64,000 nucleotides of DNA from positions 452,696-516,695 of the forward strand of contig PHAT01000002.1 in assembly GCA_002840435.1 (NCBI GenBank), given 5' to 3'. Source of the stretch: Deltaproteobacteria bacterium HGW-Deltaproteobacteria-6 (GTDB lineage Bacteria > Desulfobacterota > Syntrophia > Syntrophales > Smithellaceae). This document shows, piece by piece, positions 1 through 8,458 of the stretch. The translations under genes and the position numbers were made by a program. Each line of letters begins with the position of its first letter. Position 1 is the first letter of the stretch. Under the pieces are notes generated by a model. That model was not told the origin of the DNA. It was given only the letters and a program-made list of their open reading frames with translations, and ran no database searches.

Positions 1-192
1 GCAGGTTTTGACAATCATGAGGCGGACTGGGGGGGGCTGCTCCTGACGGAGGATTACACCTATATGGGAAAGCTTGTCCGGGACACCGCCCTCGCCAACA
101 AAGGCGGCTGTTTCGGCATCCTGGAGGGCGGCTACAATCACGCCGTTCTGGGCAAAAACGTCCTGGCGTTTATTGAAGGATTGAGCGGCTGA
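1..192 (+). CDS. Histone deacetylase-family protein, C-terminal fragment
   Basis: The open frame enters from the left edge of the window and stops with TGA at 190-192, so only the last 63 residues are visible. They begin AGFDNHEADWGG, continue with LTEDYTYMGKLV and end near LEGGYNHAVLG. This matches the C-terminal part of the histone deacetylase/AcuC/acetylpolyamine amidohydrolase family, where an Asp in the SAGFD-type motif binds the catalytic zinc and a GG-x-LEGGY motif lies near the end. The substrate (acetyl-lysine protein, acetylpolyamine or other acetylamide) cannot be judged from this piece. The next gene is convergent. Confidence 0.8.
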   Translation, partial: AGFDNHEADWGGLLLTEDYTYMGKLVRDTALANKGGCFGILEGGYNHAVLGKNVLAFIEGLSG

Positions 193-274
193 CATCACCG
201 GGTAAATGATGATATCCGTGCATGCTGTTTGTCACGTCGACCCCCGCATGAGCAGGGTGATGCTCCGGGAGACC

Positions 275-691
275 TTACAGCGGCGTTTTTTTTGTTTTCA
301 GCCTGGCGATTTCCGAAAGCAGCCCGGAGCGGTCAAAATAGACTTCATTGCGGCGAATCTTGCCTTCACCGTTTAATTGGACGAAGCAAACCCCGACCAC
401 ATCCAGTGTTAAAGGTCCCACCGGAATTTTTGCCAGCCATTTGTTTAAAAAACCGTCTTCCATCGGAATGCCTTCAATCTGTGTCCAGATCCAATTGGGA
501 TTTACGGCCAGCAGTTTGCGAAAGTATGCCAGCAATTCCGCTTTTCCTTTTACCCCTCCGGGAATGCCCGGATCAAGGTAAATGGCATCATCGGAATAAA
601 AACTTGCCAGCAGTTCGGGATTATTGCCCGACCAGGCCGGCAGCCATTTTTCGGCAAACTGTCCGGCTTCCAGAGCAGTGAGGTATTTCAT
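275..691 (-). CDS. NTF2-like / SnoaL-like small protein
   Basis: A protein of about 138 residues with the cone-shaped NTF2-like pattern: an N-terminal helix (ALEAGQFAEKWLPAWSGNNPELLASFYSDDAIYLDPG), then GKAELLAYFRKLLAVNP and alternating strands. The WxxAWsgnnpexLasfYsdDAxYxDP pattern is typical of SnoaL/polyketide-cyclase-like folds, which range from isomerases to simple ligand binders, so no reaction can be assigned. ATG at 691 is preferred over GTG at 700, because the purine-rich AAAGGTGG lies about 11 nt before the ATG but almost touches the GTG. It is last in a leftward cluster behind the TfoX-like gene. Confidence 0.75.
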   Translation of the reverse strand: MKYLTALEAGQFAEKWLPAWSGNNPELLASFYSDDAIYLDPGIPGGVKGKAELLAYFRKLLAVNPNWIWTQIEGIPMEDGFLNKWLAKIPVGPLTLDVVGVCFVQLNGEGKIRRNEVYFDRSGLLSEIARLKTKKTPL

Positions 692-774
692 AAAGCACAC
701 GCCACCTTTCTTTAAACTTTAAATTTTAAACTTTGCACCTTGCCCATGTGTTTTCGTTTATTGTCAGTCAATCC

Positions 775-1173
775 TCAGGCTTCATGACGCGATTGACGGT
801 TTTTCGTCTTTACCGTTTTTGATGGATGCTTTCGGAGTTTGATTTCTTTATTTTTAATTCCCTTGGGTATGGGCATGGGAAGCTGCTGCGCCGTGATCCG
901 GATTAAGCTGCTGATCCATTCCGGATCTTCGTAAGCATCTTCGATCAGAAAATACATTCTGGCCCCGGGATACGGCGGCGCTTCACGGACATCGCCGATG
1001 TAGGCTCTTCCCTTTTCAGTCGGTTTTACATAAAGTTGATCATTGCAAATCAGCGCCACGACTTTGCCGTCACAGTAGACGGCATATTCCCCGAACATTT
1101 TCCGGTAGGAAATGCTGCCTGCCGCCCCCATTTGATCTGTGACAAATTCAACAAAACTCTGATCAGAAGACAC
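775..1173 (-). CDS. TfoX/Sxy N-terminal domain protein
   Basis: 132 residues. The first ~95 match the TfoX N-terminal domain: FVEFVTDQMGAAGSISYRKMFGEYAVYCDGKVVALICNDQLYVKPTEKGRAYIGD, then the hydrophobic-acidic YFLIEDAYEDPEWISSLI. The tail is short and very basic (KLRKHPSKTVKTKNRQSRHEA). In enterobacteria full-length TfoX/Sxy activates competence genes with CRP, but stand-alone N-terminal-domain proteins are common in bacteria with no known competence role, so that function should not be carried over. The start is GTG at 1173 with AGGTAAA just upstream. It lies 18 bp behind the M29 aminopeptidase and is probably cotranscribed. Confidence 0.8.
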   Translation of the reverse strand: MSSDQSFVEFVTDQMGAAGSISYRKMFGEYAVYCDGKVVALICNDQLYVKPTEKGRAYIGDVREAPPYPGARMYFLIEDAYEDPEWISSLIRITAQQLPMPIPKGIKNKEIKLRKHPSKTVKTKNRQSRHEA

Positions 1174-1191
1174 TTTACCTGCCCCCTTATC

Positions 1192-2391
1192 TTAAATTTT
1201 GAATATGCCCCGGTCGTATACGATTAGCTTTTTTCCGTCGGCCAAGTGCGCCGTTACCGTTTTGGGTTCGGTATTAACCAGATCCCAGTGAAGCGCGGAA
1301 TCATTGAACCCGAGTTTTTTCTTTAGCGCGGGCGTCAGTTTTGCCGGGTTGCCGCTGTAGGTGTCGCTGTACGATGAACCAAGCGCCACATGGCAATTGC
1401 CTTCTTTCCCGCCGAAGTTTTCATCAAAGAGCGTTTCCGCCATGAAACGGTCGATCCGTGAAAACCGTTTGTCGGTGAGCGAGAACTCGCCCAGCTGGCG
1501 CGCGCCCGCGTCCATGGCGAGTTGCTTTTTGATGAACGCGTCACCTTGCTTGGCTTCAATCTTGACGGCTTTGCCTTTGGCAAAAGTGATGCGGACATCC
1601 TCAACATAATTGCCGCTGCGGAAGGAGGGAAGGTTGGCGAAATAAACGCCTTCCGTCCCGCGCCAGTCGGGTGAGATAAAAATTTCGAAGCTGGGCACGT
1701 TATGGCCGGAAACGCCCGCCCATTTACGCTGTTCGCCCGGTGTAATCCGCAAATCCATGTTTGCCGATTCCAGATGAAAATATTTGACCAGGAGGGAACT
1801 GAGCCGCTTTTTGATGATTGTGACGTTTTTATGAATCTTTTGCCATTCGGCGATAGGATCATCACAGTCAAGGTAACAGCCTTTGACGACCTGCGCCGTA
1901 TATTGTTTCAACGACATTTTTGCCTGGCGCGCCAGTTCATCCGTGGGAACCATACAGAGCGTCCAGCTGTATTGGCGCAGTTCTTCGCGTTTATTGAGAA
2001 TATCCTTGAGAGGTTTGCGGGCGACCATGGCCCTGCCGATCCTGGCGGGGTCGATATCTTTGAGGTGGGTCAGCGACTGGGGCGCCATGAGAACAATGCG
2101 GCCGTTGATGTTTTTGAAGAGTTCCTTATCGCCGGGGGCAATGAAAGTCAGCTGCCGCGGATCGGCTTTCCGGTAAAAATTATTTTCCATGCCAAACGTG
2201 GCGATCAGCCGCTGCACGGGATGAACGCCCATATCCAGAAGACGACCATAGAGAATTTCGGCAAGCCGAAGCGCCGGCAGTTCATACTGGATGAGAACGA
2301 TTTCATTTTTCTTTAAAGAAACTTTTTTTGCCGTGGCGAGTCCCCACAAAAGCACGTCGGCATATTTTTCAAGATTTCTTTCAGTGAGCAT
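1192..2391 (-). CDS. M29-family metallo-aminopeptidase
   Basis: About 399 residues from the preferred ATG at 2391, which has AAAGGGAAAC upstream. Two further in-frame starts up to 2463 lack a ribosome-binding site. It matches the M29 (thermophilic aminopeptidase/AmpS) family: an N-terminal sugar-isomerase-like half, then metal-ligand regions recognisable as GHNVPSFEIFISP (Glu), RQLGEFSLTDK (Glu), GNCHVALGSSY (His) and SALHWDLVN (His and Asp). The family removes N-terminal residues using two divalent metals in the cytoplasm. The gene follows the acyl-CoA synthetase alpha subunit by about 80 bp on the same strand. Confidence 0.85.
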   Translation of the reverse strand: MLTERNLEKYADVLLWGLATAKKVSLKKNEIVLIQYELPALRLAEILYGRLLDMGVHPVQRLIATFGMENNFYRKADPRQLTFIAPGDKELFKNINGRIVLMAPQSLTHLKDIDPARIGRAMVARKPLKDILNKREELRQYSWTLCMVPTDELARQAKMSLKQYTAQVVKGCYLDCDDPIAEWQKIHKNVTIIKKRLSSLLVKYFHLESANMDLRITPGEQRKWAGVSGHNVPSFEIFISPDWRGTEGVYFANLPSFRSGNYVEDVRITFAKGKAVKIEAKQGDAFIKKQLAMDAGARQLGEFSLTDKRFSRIDRFMAETLFDENFGGKEGNCHVALGSSYSDTYSGNPAKLTPALKKKLGFNDSALHWDLVNTEPKTVTAHLADGKKLIVYDRGIFKI

Positions 2392-2469
2392 TTTTTTGTT
2401 TCCCTTTCGTTTGTTAAAATTGTTCATGCCGGTAATTTTACAGGACACGAGCGCAGGAATCAAGCGTCC

Positions 2470-3936
2470 TCAACTGTTCGTTCCCGCCATTCCATCGCGC
2501 ATCTTATAGTATTCCAGAACTGCCGCGATGGCCCGCGCGGCGCGCTCAGGGTCCTGATAAATGGGGACACCGCGGTCGAGCAGGCTCCGGACCATTGTTT
2601 CCTGAAGGCTCCGGTAGGTGAAGCCGACAATCAGTTTGTCGGGGTGGCGGCAAGTCAGACTGAAAAAAGCATCCGCGTGCTGCATAATCATTATATCCCT
2701 CTCAACCGGGATGGACTCTGCGGGAATCCCCATTTCTTTCATGATCCGTTCGATGAACATACCGGGGGAGAGGAAGTAAGCCAGCAGGATATCCGCGTTT
2801 TTTTCCTGAAGAAGAACATCGGGAATGTCGAAGAAGTTCTGCTCTGAATTCAGGCTGTAAGTTAAATCAAGCGGGTTGGCCGTGCTGGCTGTTTTGGGGA
2901 TCATCGGTTGAAGCCGTTTTACTGTTTCAGGCGATAGCGGCGGCAGGGTAAGGCCCGCCCGGCCGCAGGCATCGGCAGCCGTTGCGCCGGGTCCGCCGGA
3001 GTGCGTCTGGATGATCACCCGGTTTCCTTTCGGCCTGGGCAGCGTTCCCAGGGCAAGGGCGTAATCAAAAAGTTCGGCAATTGACTGCGCCCGGATGATG
3101 CCGCATTGCCTGAACACGCCGTCATAGATTTCGTTAGGTCCTGACAGAGAACCCGTATGCGAGCGGCCCGCGCGCCCGCCCGCCTCGGACCCGCCCGCGT
3201 AAAGGGCTACGATCGGCTTATGCGGTGTGATGGCCCGGGCCGTTTCGATGAACTCTCTGCCCCTGCTGATTCCTTCGATGTAAAGCGTAATGACCCTGGT
3301 GTGCGGGCATACGCCCAGGTATTCCAGGCAATCGACAATGTCGACGTTGGCTTCATTCCCCACGCTTACCGCCGCGCTGAAACCCAACCCGTGGCGATGC
3401 AGGTAATCAAACATCTGAGTGATAAAACTTCCGCTCTGGGACGCCAGGCCCACAAAACCGGGAGGACCTTCCGCCGTAATTGTTGTAGGATTGAGCTTGA
3501 GGCAAGGGTTGGCAATACCCAGGCAGTTCGGTCCGAGAAAACGGATGCCGTATTCCAGGGCAATGGCTTCCAGCTTCTTTTGCGCAGCGACGCCCTCAGG
3601 GCCCGCTTCGCGAAAGCCTCCGGACACGATGATGGCGTGCTTGACGCCTTTTTGGCCGCATGCTTCCAGGGTTTGGCAGACAATGTCCGTCGGCAGGACG
3701 ATAATCGCCAGGTCCGGAATTTCCGGCAGATCCATAATACTGACATAGGCCGTAAGCCCGCGCACTTCTTTTTCCTGCAGATGAATGGGGTACAGCCTGC
3801 CTTCGTAACCCAGGGCCTGAACGGATGAGAGCATCATGGAGCCCATGCGCATGAAATTATTGGAAGCGCCGAAAAAGGCGATGCTCTTCGGATTGATAAT
3901 GGGATAAAGAGGACTTTCGTAAATGGAATCGATCAT
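2470..3936 (-). CDS. ADP-forming acyl-CoA synthetase, alpha (CoA-binding/ligase) subunit
   Basis: 488 residues with the domain order of the ADP-forming acetyl/acyl-CoA synthetase alpha subunit: a CoA-binding Rossmann domain (NPKSIAFFGASNNFMRMGS near the N-terminus, VSGGFREAG, FLGPNCLGIANP), then succinyl-CoA-ligase-like domains (LASQSGSF, VSVGNEANVD) and the phosphohistidine region RSHTGSLSG, whose His is the likely phosphoryl carrier. The enzyme interconverts acyl-CoA, ADP and phosphate with the acid, CoA and ATP, and is a main ATP-conserving step in many anaerobes. The ATP-grasp beta subunit is encoded divergently 335 bp away, whereas these are often fused or adjacent in the same direction. 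The acyl group is unknown. Confidence 0.88.
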   Translation of the reverse strand: MIDSIYESPLYPIINPKSIAFFGASNNFMRMGSMMLSSVQALGYEGRLYPIHLQEKEVRGLTAYVSIMDLPEIPDLAIIVLPTDIVCQTLEACGQKGVKHAIIVSGGFREAGPEGVAAQKKLEAIALEYGIRFLGPNCLGIANPCLKLNPTTITAEGPPGFVGLASQSGSFITQMFDYLHRHGLGFSAAVSVGNEANVDIVDCLEYLGVCPHTRVITLYIEGISRGREFIETARAITPHKPIVALYAGGSEAGGRAGRSHTGSLSGPNEIYDGVFRQCGIIRAQSIAELFDYALALGTLPRPKGNRVIIQTHSGGPGATAADACGRAGLTLPPLSPETVKRLQPMIPKTASTANPLDLTYSLNSEQNFFDIPDVLLQEKNADILLAYFLSPGMFIERIMKEMGIPAESIPVERDIMIMQHADAFFSLTCRHPDKLIVGFTYRSLQETMVRSLLDRGVPIYQDPERAARAIAAVLEYYKMRDGMAGTNS

Positions 3937-4271
3937 GATTTGCTTTTCCTAAAATGGTTTGATGATCAGATAATGATTACTAACTCCGGCAAAAAAAATA
4001 CAATGTTCCTCCCGTGTGATAATCAGGATGAACACCGTTACGGGTCATCGTTAACAGATAATTGCCGATTAATCAACCATCGCGCAGCAAGCTGTCGAGA
4101 TATGAAATGAACGTATTTACATCGCGGCAAGCTGCGGCGATTAACGCTCGTCCCGCAACCGCGGGATTTAAGAAGCCATCCGCCGGTATTTTCAATATTA
4201 AGGGTTGACAGATCATGGTTTCTTAAAATATGAATCAGCAATAAAATGATTTTCAAACAGAGGAGCTGACC
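3937..4271. other. Divergent intergenic region between the two synthetase subunits
   Basis: 335 bp without a coding frame between the divergently transcribed alpha and beta genes. It is AT-rich near 3960-4010. At 4205-4234 there is a good rightward promoter match (separate entry). A paired CGCGGGA-like segment near 4155-4170 could form a short hairpin, but I see no clear operator. Confidence 0.5.
4205..4234 (+). promoter_or_regulatory. Sigma70-type promoter for the synthetase beta subunit
   Basis: TTGACA at 4205-4210, an 18-bp spacer and TATGAA at 4229-4234. It lies about 37 bp before the AGGAG ribosome-binding site and ATG of the beta-subunit gene. The -35 is a perfect consensus; the -10 has two mismatches. 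Confidence 0.5.
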
Positions 4272-4952
4272 ATGACTGATCCCCAATCTTTAATTCAAAA
4301 CGCGAAAGCCTGCGGCCGGAAAGCCTTGAATGAATCCGAATCCAAACAATTTCTTGCCGCTTTCGGCGTGCCCGTCTGCCGGGAGGTTCTGGCATCTTCT
4401 CCTGAGGCCGCGGCCGCGGAGGCCGCCCGGATGGGGGTTCCCGTTGTGCTCAAAGCGTCGGGTGAGAAAATGATGCATAAAACGGAAGCGGGCGGCGTTG
4501 TGCTGAATGTGAAGAATGAACAGGAAATTCTATCCGAAGGCCGGCGGCTTCTGGCGATTCCGGGATGCGAGTCTTTGTCCGTGCAGGAAATGGTGGTGGG
4601 CGCCCGGGAACTGGTCTGCGGCCTCACCCGCGACCCTTCCTTCGGCCCGGCGGTGATGTTCGGCCTCGGCGGCATTCTGACCGAAACGCTGAAAGACACG
4701 GTTTTCCGGATTGCTCCTCTTACGATGTATGATGCAAAGGATATGATGTCGGGGATTCGGGCCAATACCATCTTACAGCCCTTCAGGGGAGAAGCGGCAG
4801 TCGATACGGAGCTTCTGGCAAAGATCCTGATCACGGTAGGGGAAATCGGCCTGCAATACGAATCAATCACCGAAATTGATATCAATCCTCTGAAGATTCG
4901 CCGCGACGGAAAACCCATAGCCGTGGACGCGCTGATTGTACTTGCGGCCTGA
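4272..4952 (+). CDS. ADP-forming acyl-CoA synthetase, beta (ATP-grasp) subunit
   Basis: 226 residues, the usual size of a stand-alone beta subunit. The ATP-grasp_5 domain shows LNESESKQFLAAFGVPVCREVLA at the N-terminus, GVPVVLKASGEKMMHKTEAGGVVLNV (ATP-contacting Lys and the HKtEaGGV motif) and a C-terminal TEIDINPLKI motif with metal-binding Asp and Asn. GAGGAG sits 7 nt before the ATG. It binds ADP/ATP and exchanges phosphate with the phosphohistidine of the alpha subunit, whose gene lies divergently upstream. Together they would form the complete cytoplasmic enzyme. Confidence 0.88.
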   Translation: MTDPQSLIQNAKACGRKALNESESKQFLAAFGVPVCREVLASSPEAAAAEAARMGVPVVLKASGEKMMHKTEAGGVVLNVKNEQEILSEGRRLLAIPGCESLSVQEMVVGARELVCGLTRDPSFGPAVMFGLGGILTETLKDTVFRIAPLTMYDAKDMMSGIRANTILQPFRGEAAVDTELLAKILITVGEIGLQYESITEIDINPLKIRRDGKPIAVDALIVLAA

Positions 4953-5029
4953 TTCTATCATCGTTTGGCAGTGAGGATTTCCGACAGACAGATTACAACC
5001 CGTGCGGGGAAAAAAAGAGCAGGAGAAAA

Positions 5030-5362
5030 ATGATGCGAACGAAAAAATGGATAAGCGCGGCAATGTTTACGGTAGTGATCAGTTTTATGGGTCTGGGCAT
5101 GGCGATATCCGCCTATGCCAATTGTCCGGATAAAGTCGTATGCGAATATCCCGTTGCCACCTTTACGCAAGAGGCCGGGGTGCTCCGTGATGTGCCCACC
5201 TGCTACAAGTTTAATCACGGGTGCCGGCCCTGGCATTGCGACGGCAGGTACAAGGATACTAACCGGGATTACTGGACCGCAGAGTGTAGAAAAGCATTCC
5301 CGACGACTTGTACAGAGAGTAATAAGTGTGAAGCCACCTTTCCCGGCGCGGTAAAGGAATAG
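5030..5362 (+). CDS. Small exported cysteine-rich protein, unknown function
   Basis: 110 residues (the start may also be the second Met at 5033), with AGGAG about 7 nt before the ATG. Residues 1-31 form a clear Sec signal peptide (basic MMRTKKW, hydrophobic core, likely cleavage after AYA). The mature part of about 80 residues has eight cysteines (NCPDKVVC, PTC, HGC, WHC, AEC, TTC, KC), an even number consistent with four disulfides in an oxidising envelope. I do not recognise the family. It follows the acyl-CoA synthetase beta gene by about 80 bp but has no evident link to it. Confidence 0.7.
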   Translation: MMRTKKWISAAMFTVVISFMGLGMAISAYANCPDKVVCEYPVATFTQEAGVLRDVPTCYKFNHGCRPWHCDGRYKDTNRDYWTAECRKAFPTTCTESNKCEATFPGAVKE

Positions 5363-5444
5363 CGTCCGGACATTCAGTTGCAGGGCATTCTGAGCGAGCG
5401 GGATGCCCCGGCGCAACCGCTGCTTTATAGGGCTTTTATCCTGG

Positions 5445-5463
5445 ATTCCCGATCTGCGGGAAT
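5445..5463. repeat. Short palindrome ATTCCCG-N5-CGGGAAT (REP-like)
   Basis: A perfect 7-bp inverted repeat followed by GACAAAA, between a rightward and a leftward gene. Sequences of the form GGATTCCCG...CGGGAATGAC are commonly dispersed in intergenic DNA of many bacteria, so this may be one copy of a repeat family. It lacks a U-run on either strand, so it is a poor terminator. Confidence 0.4.
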
Positions 5464-5505
5464 GACAAAATTAGTTCAGATAATTTTTTTCGGTATTGGT
5501 TAATT

Positions 5506-6330
5506 TCAGAAGGCCAATGCTGCGGCTTCGGCCTTGCAGTCCATTGCCGGCTTCTGCCCTTGTGCCCGCGCTGTGGCTAGTTCTTTTTTTGTGGCGTCCA
5601 TTTGCGCCCGGAAAGCCGGGTCGGAGTGGAGTTTGGCGACAACGGCCGCCCCGATAATCCGGCCCGCCGTCACATCGCTAGGCCAGTGAACGCCGCAAAC
5701 CACCCGGCTCTGTCCAAACGCATAACCGCGGGATAAAACTGCGTCTGCCCGGTCAGGATCAATTTCCGCCAGAATCAATGCCCATGTCCAGCCGATAGAC
5801 GTATGACCGGATGGATAAGAACCGTCTTTGCTCATTTTTTCATCCCAGTCCGGTGTGCAGCTGGCCTGCTTGTTGACAACAAAGGGACGAATACGCTTAT
5901 AGTGATTTTTGGCGGCCAGGGTGGCCACGATCGCGTCGGTCCATGAGCGATGCATCAGCATGTAAAGGTTCGGCATGGCATCCCTGGTGATCGGTGCATT
6001 AAGCGCGCAGGAAAAAGCCTGCGGGGCTTCGGGAAAATTCAGATGGGCATCCTTGATAGCCTGCGTCCAGCGCGGCGTATTGATCAGGGAGCGCGTCGTT
6101 GCAAAAGCATCCTGATCGGCGGCAAATGCGGCGGAACCCTCAGCCGGAGGGGCCGGAAGCAGCATCAGGCTGTTGGGCGCTTTGTCCGTCGGCAGATAAC
6201 CCTGAAGAATGCCCGGACGAATTTCTTCAACTGTTGCCGGGATGGGGGAAGAGGTAAGACAGGCACAGCCGGCCATCACGATCAGATAGACCGCCATTAA
6301 AGCTATTAAAAATGTTTTCCCTGTTTTCAT
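5506..6330 (-). CDS. Class A acid phosphatase (PAP2 superfamily), exported
   Basis: 274 residues. The N-terminus (MKTGKTFLIALMAVYLIVMAGCAC) looks like a lipoprotein signal with lipobox MAGC. The three PAP2 motifs are present in order: KNHYKRIRP, GSYPSGHTS, and SRVVCGVHWPSD with catalytic His and Asp. GSYPSGHT is the signature of class A bacterial non-specific acid phosphatases (PhoN type), which hydrolyse phosphomonoesters in the periplasm through a phosphohistidine. Placement at a membrane via the lipid anchor is inferred. It stands alone, convergent with the preceding gene. Confidence 0.87.
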   Translation of the reverse strand: MKTGKTFLIALMAVYLIVMAGCACLTSSPIPATVEEIRPGILQGYLPTDKAPNSLMLLPAPPAEGSAAFAADQDAFATTRSLINTPRWTQAIKDAHLNFPEAPQAFSCALNAPITRDAMPNLYMLMHRSWTDAIVATLAAKNHYKRIRPFVVNKQASCTPDWDEKMSKDGSYPSGHTSIGWTWALILAEIDPDRADAVLSRGYAFGQSRVVCGVHWPSDVTAGRIIGAAVVAKLHSDPAFRAQMDATKKELATARAQGQKPAMDCKAEAAALAF

Positions 6331-6629
6331 TCTGCTCCACGCATCTTTATATTACGAATCCGATATTGAATATGTCCCTGACAGCGCTTTGGTGTTGGCA
6401 AAAACCATAAGCCGAAAGTACAGGCAATGTCAATGATGATTCATTGATTCAGGGTAGACAGGCGCAAAACAGAGACGATGAGCAGGGGGCGATGGTAACC
6501 GCCGTAAAAAAACCTGGCCCGATACCGCTGAAGAGACTGATTTGAAATGCCGTCCGGACACGATGGCTCTTGTGCAACATATGGGTAACATGCTAGAAGT
6601 AAACAAAAAGATTGGGCAGGTGAAAAGAG
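6331..6629. other. Divergent intergenic gap
   Basis: About 300 bp between the leftward acid phosphatase gene and the rightward DUF362 gene. It must hold both promoters, but I see no convincing -35/-10 pair, palindrome or RNA gene. Confidence 0.4.
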
Positions 6630-7739
6630 ATGGCTACTGTCATCATCCGTCATGCCGATTATCAATACGATCAGGTCAAAAAGATTATTTTTGAGATGAT
6701 TGAAATGCTGGCCGGAAACAGGATCAAACCCGGCAGCCTGGTGCTTATCAAACCCAATGTGCTTTCCGCCGCGCGTCCGGAAGACGCGGTCCTGACCCAT
6801 CCGCAGGTGATCCGGGCTGCCGTGGAGTACGTCCTGCAAAAGGGCGCCCGTCCTCAGGTATCCGACTCTCCGGCGATCGGTTCTTTTGAAAAGATTCTCC
6901 GGCAAAACGGCACAACGGAAGCACTCAAAGGGTTGCCGGTCCTCTGCGCGCCCTTCCAGGACGTGGTTGCCGTGGATATCGGGAAACCATACGGGCGCAT
7001 TGAAATCGCCCGCGACGCCGTGGAGGCGGATGTCATCATCAACCTTCCCAAGCTTAAAACGCACAGCCAGATGCTTTTAACGCTGGCCGTGAAAAATATG
7101 TTCGGCTGCATTGTCGGATTCAAGAAGTCCCAGTGGCACATGCGGGCAGGCGTAGATACAATGGCCTTTGCGAGGCTGCTGGTGGCCATTCATCAGGCGG
7201 TTAAACCCGCAGTATCCATTCTGGACGGCATTCTGGCGCTGGAAGGCGAGGGGCCGGGTAAAGGCGGCACGCCAAGGCCCGTCGGTGTGTTGATCGGCGC
7301 CGACGATTCTTTCGCTTTGGATATGGTCGTGTGCGAAATGCTCGGCGTGTATTATGAAAATGTTCCGATGCTGAAAATCGCTTACGGCGACGGGCTGATT
7401 CCTTCCTTTGATATTGACGGCGCTCTGCCAAAGGTCTCCAACTTCAAATTGCCGGGCGGCGGGCCCCTGATTTTCGGTCCGCCGGTTTTGCGGAATTTCC
7501 TGCGTCGCCACACGCTGGCCTGGCCCATCTGCGATGCATCCCTGTGCAAGATGTGCAGCCAGTGCTGGACGATTTGTCCGGCGGGGGCCATCCGGGAACA
7601 AACAGACAGCATCGAATTTGATTATCAGAAGTGCATCCGCTGCTATTGCTGTGTGGAGGTTTGCCCCTATGGCGCGCTCAAAACAAAAGAAACGCTGGGT
7701 GGCAGAATTACGCGAAAACTGGTGGACAGATTTTCCTGA
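6630..7739 (+). CDS. DUF362 domain protein with C-terminal two-cluster ferredoxin
   Basis: 369 residues. Residues 1 to about 290 form a DUF362 domain (IKPGSLVLIKPNVLSAARPEDAVLTHPQVIRAAVEY, INLPKLKTHSQMLLTLAVKNMFGCIVG, ILDGILALEGEGPGKGG). Residues of about 300-350 hold two 4Fe-4S motifs, CKMCSQCWTICP and CIRCYCCVEVCP. DUF362-ferredoxin proteins are frequent in anaerobes; their electron-transfer partners and substrates are unknown. A GGTGAAAAG ribosome-binding site precedes the ATG. No transmembrane segment is evident, so it is probably cytoplasmic. Confidence 0.85.
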   Translation: MATVIIRHADYQYDQVKKIIFEMIEMLAGNRIKPGSLVLIKPNVLSAARPEDAVLTHPQVIRAAVEYVLQKGARPQVSDSPAIGSFEKILRQNGTTEALKGLPVLCAPFQDVVAVDIGKPYGRIEIARDAVEADVIINLPKLKTHSQMLLTLAVKNMFGCIVGFKKSQWHMRAGVDTMAFARLLVAIHQAVKPAVSILDGILALEGEGPGKGGTPRPVGVLIGADDSFALDMVVCEMLGVYYENVPMLKIAYGDGLIPSFDIDGALPKVSNFKLPGGGPLIFGPPVLRNFLRRHTLAWPICDASLCKMCSQCWTICPAGAIREQTDSIEFDYQKCIRCYCCVEVCPYGALKTKETLGGRITRKLVDRFS

Positions 7740-7856
7740 CGGCGTCGGATCGTCTCGGTTGCACTGAAGCCGGGGTTGTGGTATATAAAAGTTACTCATT
7801 TATTTTTTTGCATTGCAAGTTGATTCCCCAAATATAACAAAGGAGGTCTATGCGCG

Positions 7857-8219
7857 ATGTCGGAAGAAACTCACCATAAAAAAAATCACGACGAAAAACA
7901 CCTGGACAAACTGACCGTTAAAGAACTGCGGGAGCTGGCCGCCGAGTTTCCCCATGAGCGGGCGGTCCACGACATGAAGAAAGAAGAGTTGGTCGCCTTC
8001 ATTAAGGAAGCCAAGGGCATCAAGGATGAAGGGCACGTGCACAAGCACAAACCCAAAGGAAAGATCAAAATGACCAAACCCGAAGTCAAAGCAAAAATCC
8101 GCGAATTGAAAGTCCTGCACTGGCAGGCAATGGAGGATAGCGAAACTGCAAAAGCCGTCCTGCTGCGCCACCAGATCAGCCGGTTGAAAAAAATCTCCCG
8201 CCGGGTGGCGGAAGCGTAA
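7857..8219 (+). CDS. Small basic, histidine-rich protein with Rho-N/SAP-like motif
   Basis: 120 residues, with AAGGAGG 10 nt before the ATG. The N-terminus is rich in His and charged residues (ETHHKKNHDEKHLDK). Next comes LTVKELRELAAEFPHERAVHDMKKEELVAFIKEA, which resembles the helix-extended-helix of the Rho N-terminal/SAP fold. The rest is a Lys/Arg-rich segment (HVHKHKPKGKIKM) and a charged helix. A nucleic-acid-binding role is plausible but not shown. It stands alone and is followed by a strong terminator. Confidence 0.7.
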   Translation: MSEETHHKKNHDEKHLDKLTVKELRELAAEFPHERAVHDMKKEELVAFIKEAKGIKDEGHVHKHKPKGKIKMTKPEVKAKIRELKVLHWQAMEDSETAKAVLLRHQISRLKKISRRVAEA

Positions 8220-8257
8220 GGGCAGAGGCTGAAGACTATAGACTGAAGGTTGAGAGG

Positions 8258-8302
8258 AAAGGGCAAGATGATTGCACGCAACATCTTGCCCTTATTTTTT
8301 AT
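8258..8302 (+). terminator. Rho-independent terminator
   Basis: Stem GGGCAAGATG (8261-8270) pairs perfectly with CATCTTGCCC (8282-8291) around an 11-nt loop and is followed by TTATTTTTTATTT. It ends the transcript of the small basic-protein gene. Confidence 0.85.
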
Positions 8303-8458
8303 TTCCCGACAATAATGAGTTTTTGTGAGAGTTAATAATTAAAATTTGTTTGATTTAAATGAGTCTTTATGTAGAAAGAAAACCATTCCTAAATTCGATT
8401 TTGTATAAAGAACCAGTTCCAATAAGGAAGAAAGAAACGAGATGGTAGCAGGTCTTTC

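Noticed and set aside
6441-7064. Leftward 207-codon frame opposite the DUF362 gene
   Set aside because: It lies antisense to a gene with clear DUF362 and ferredoxin motifs.
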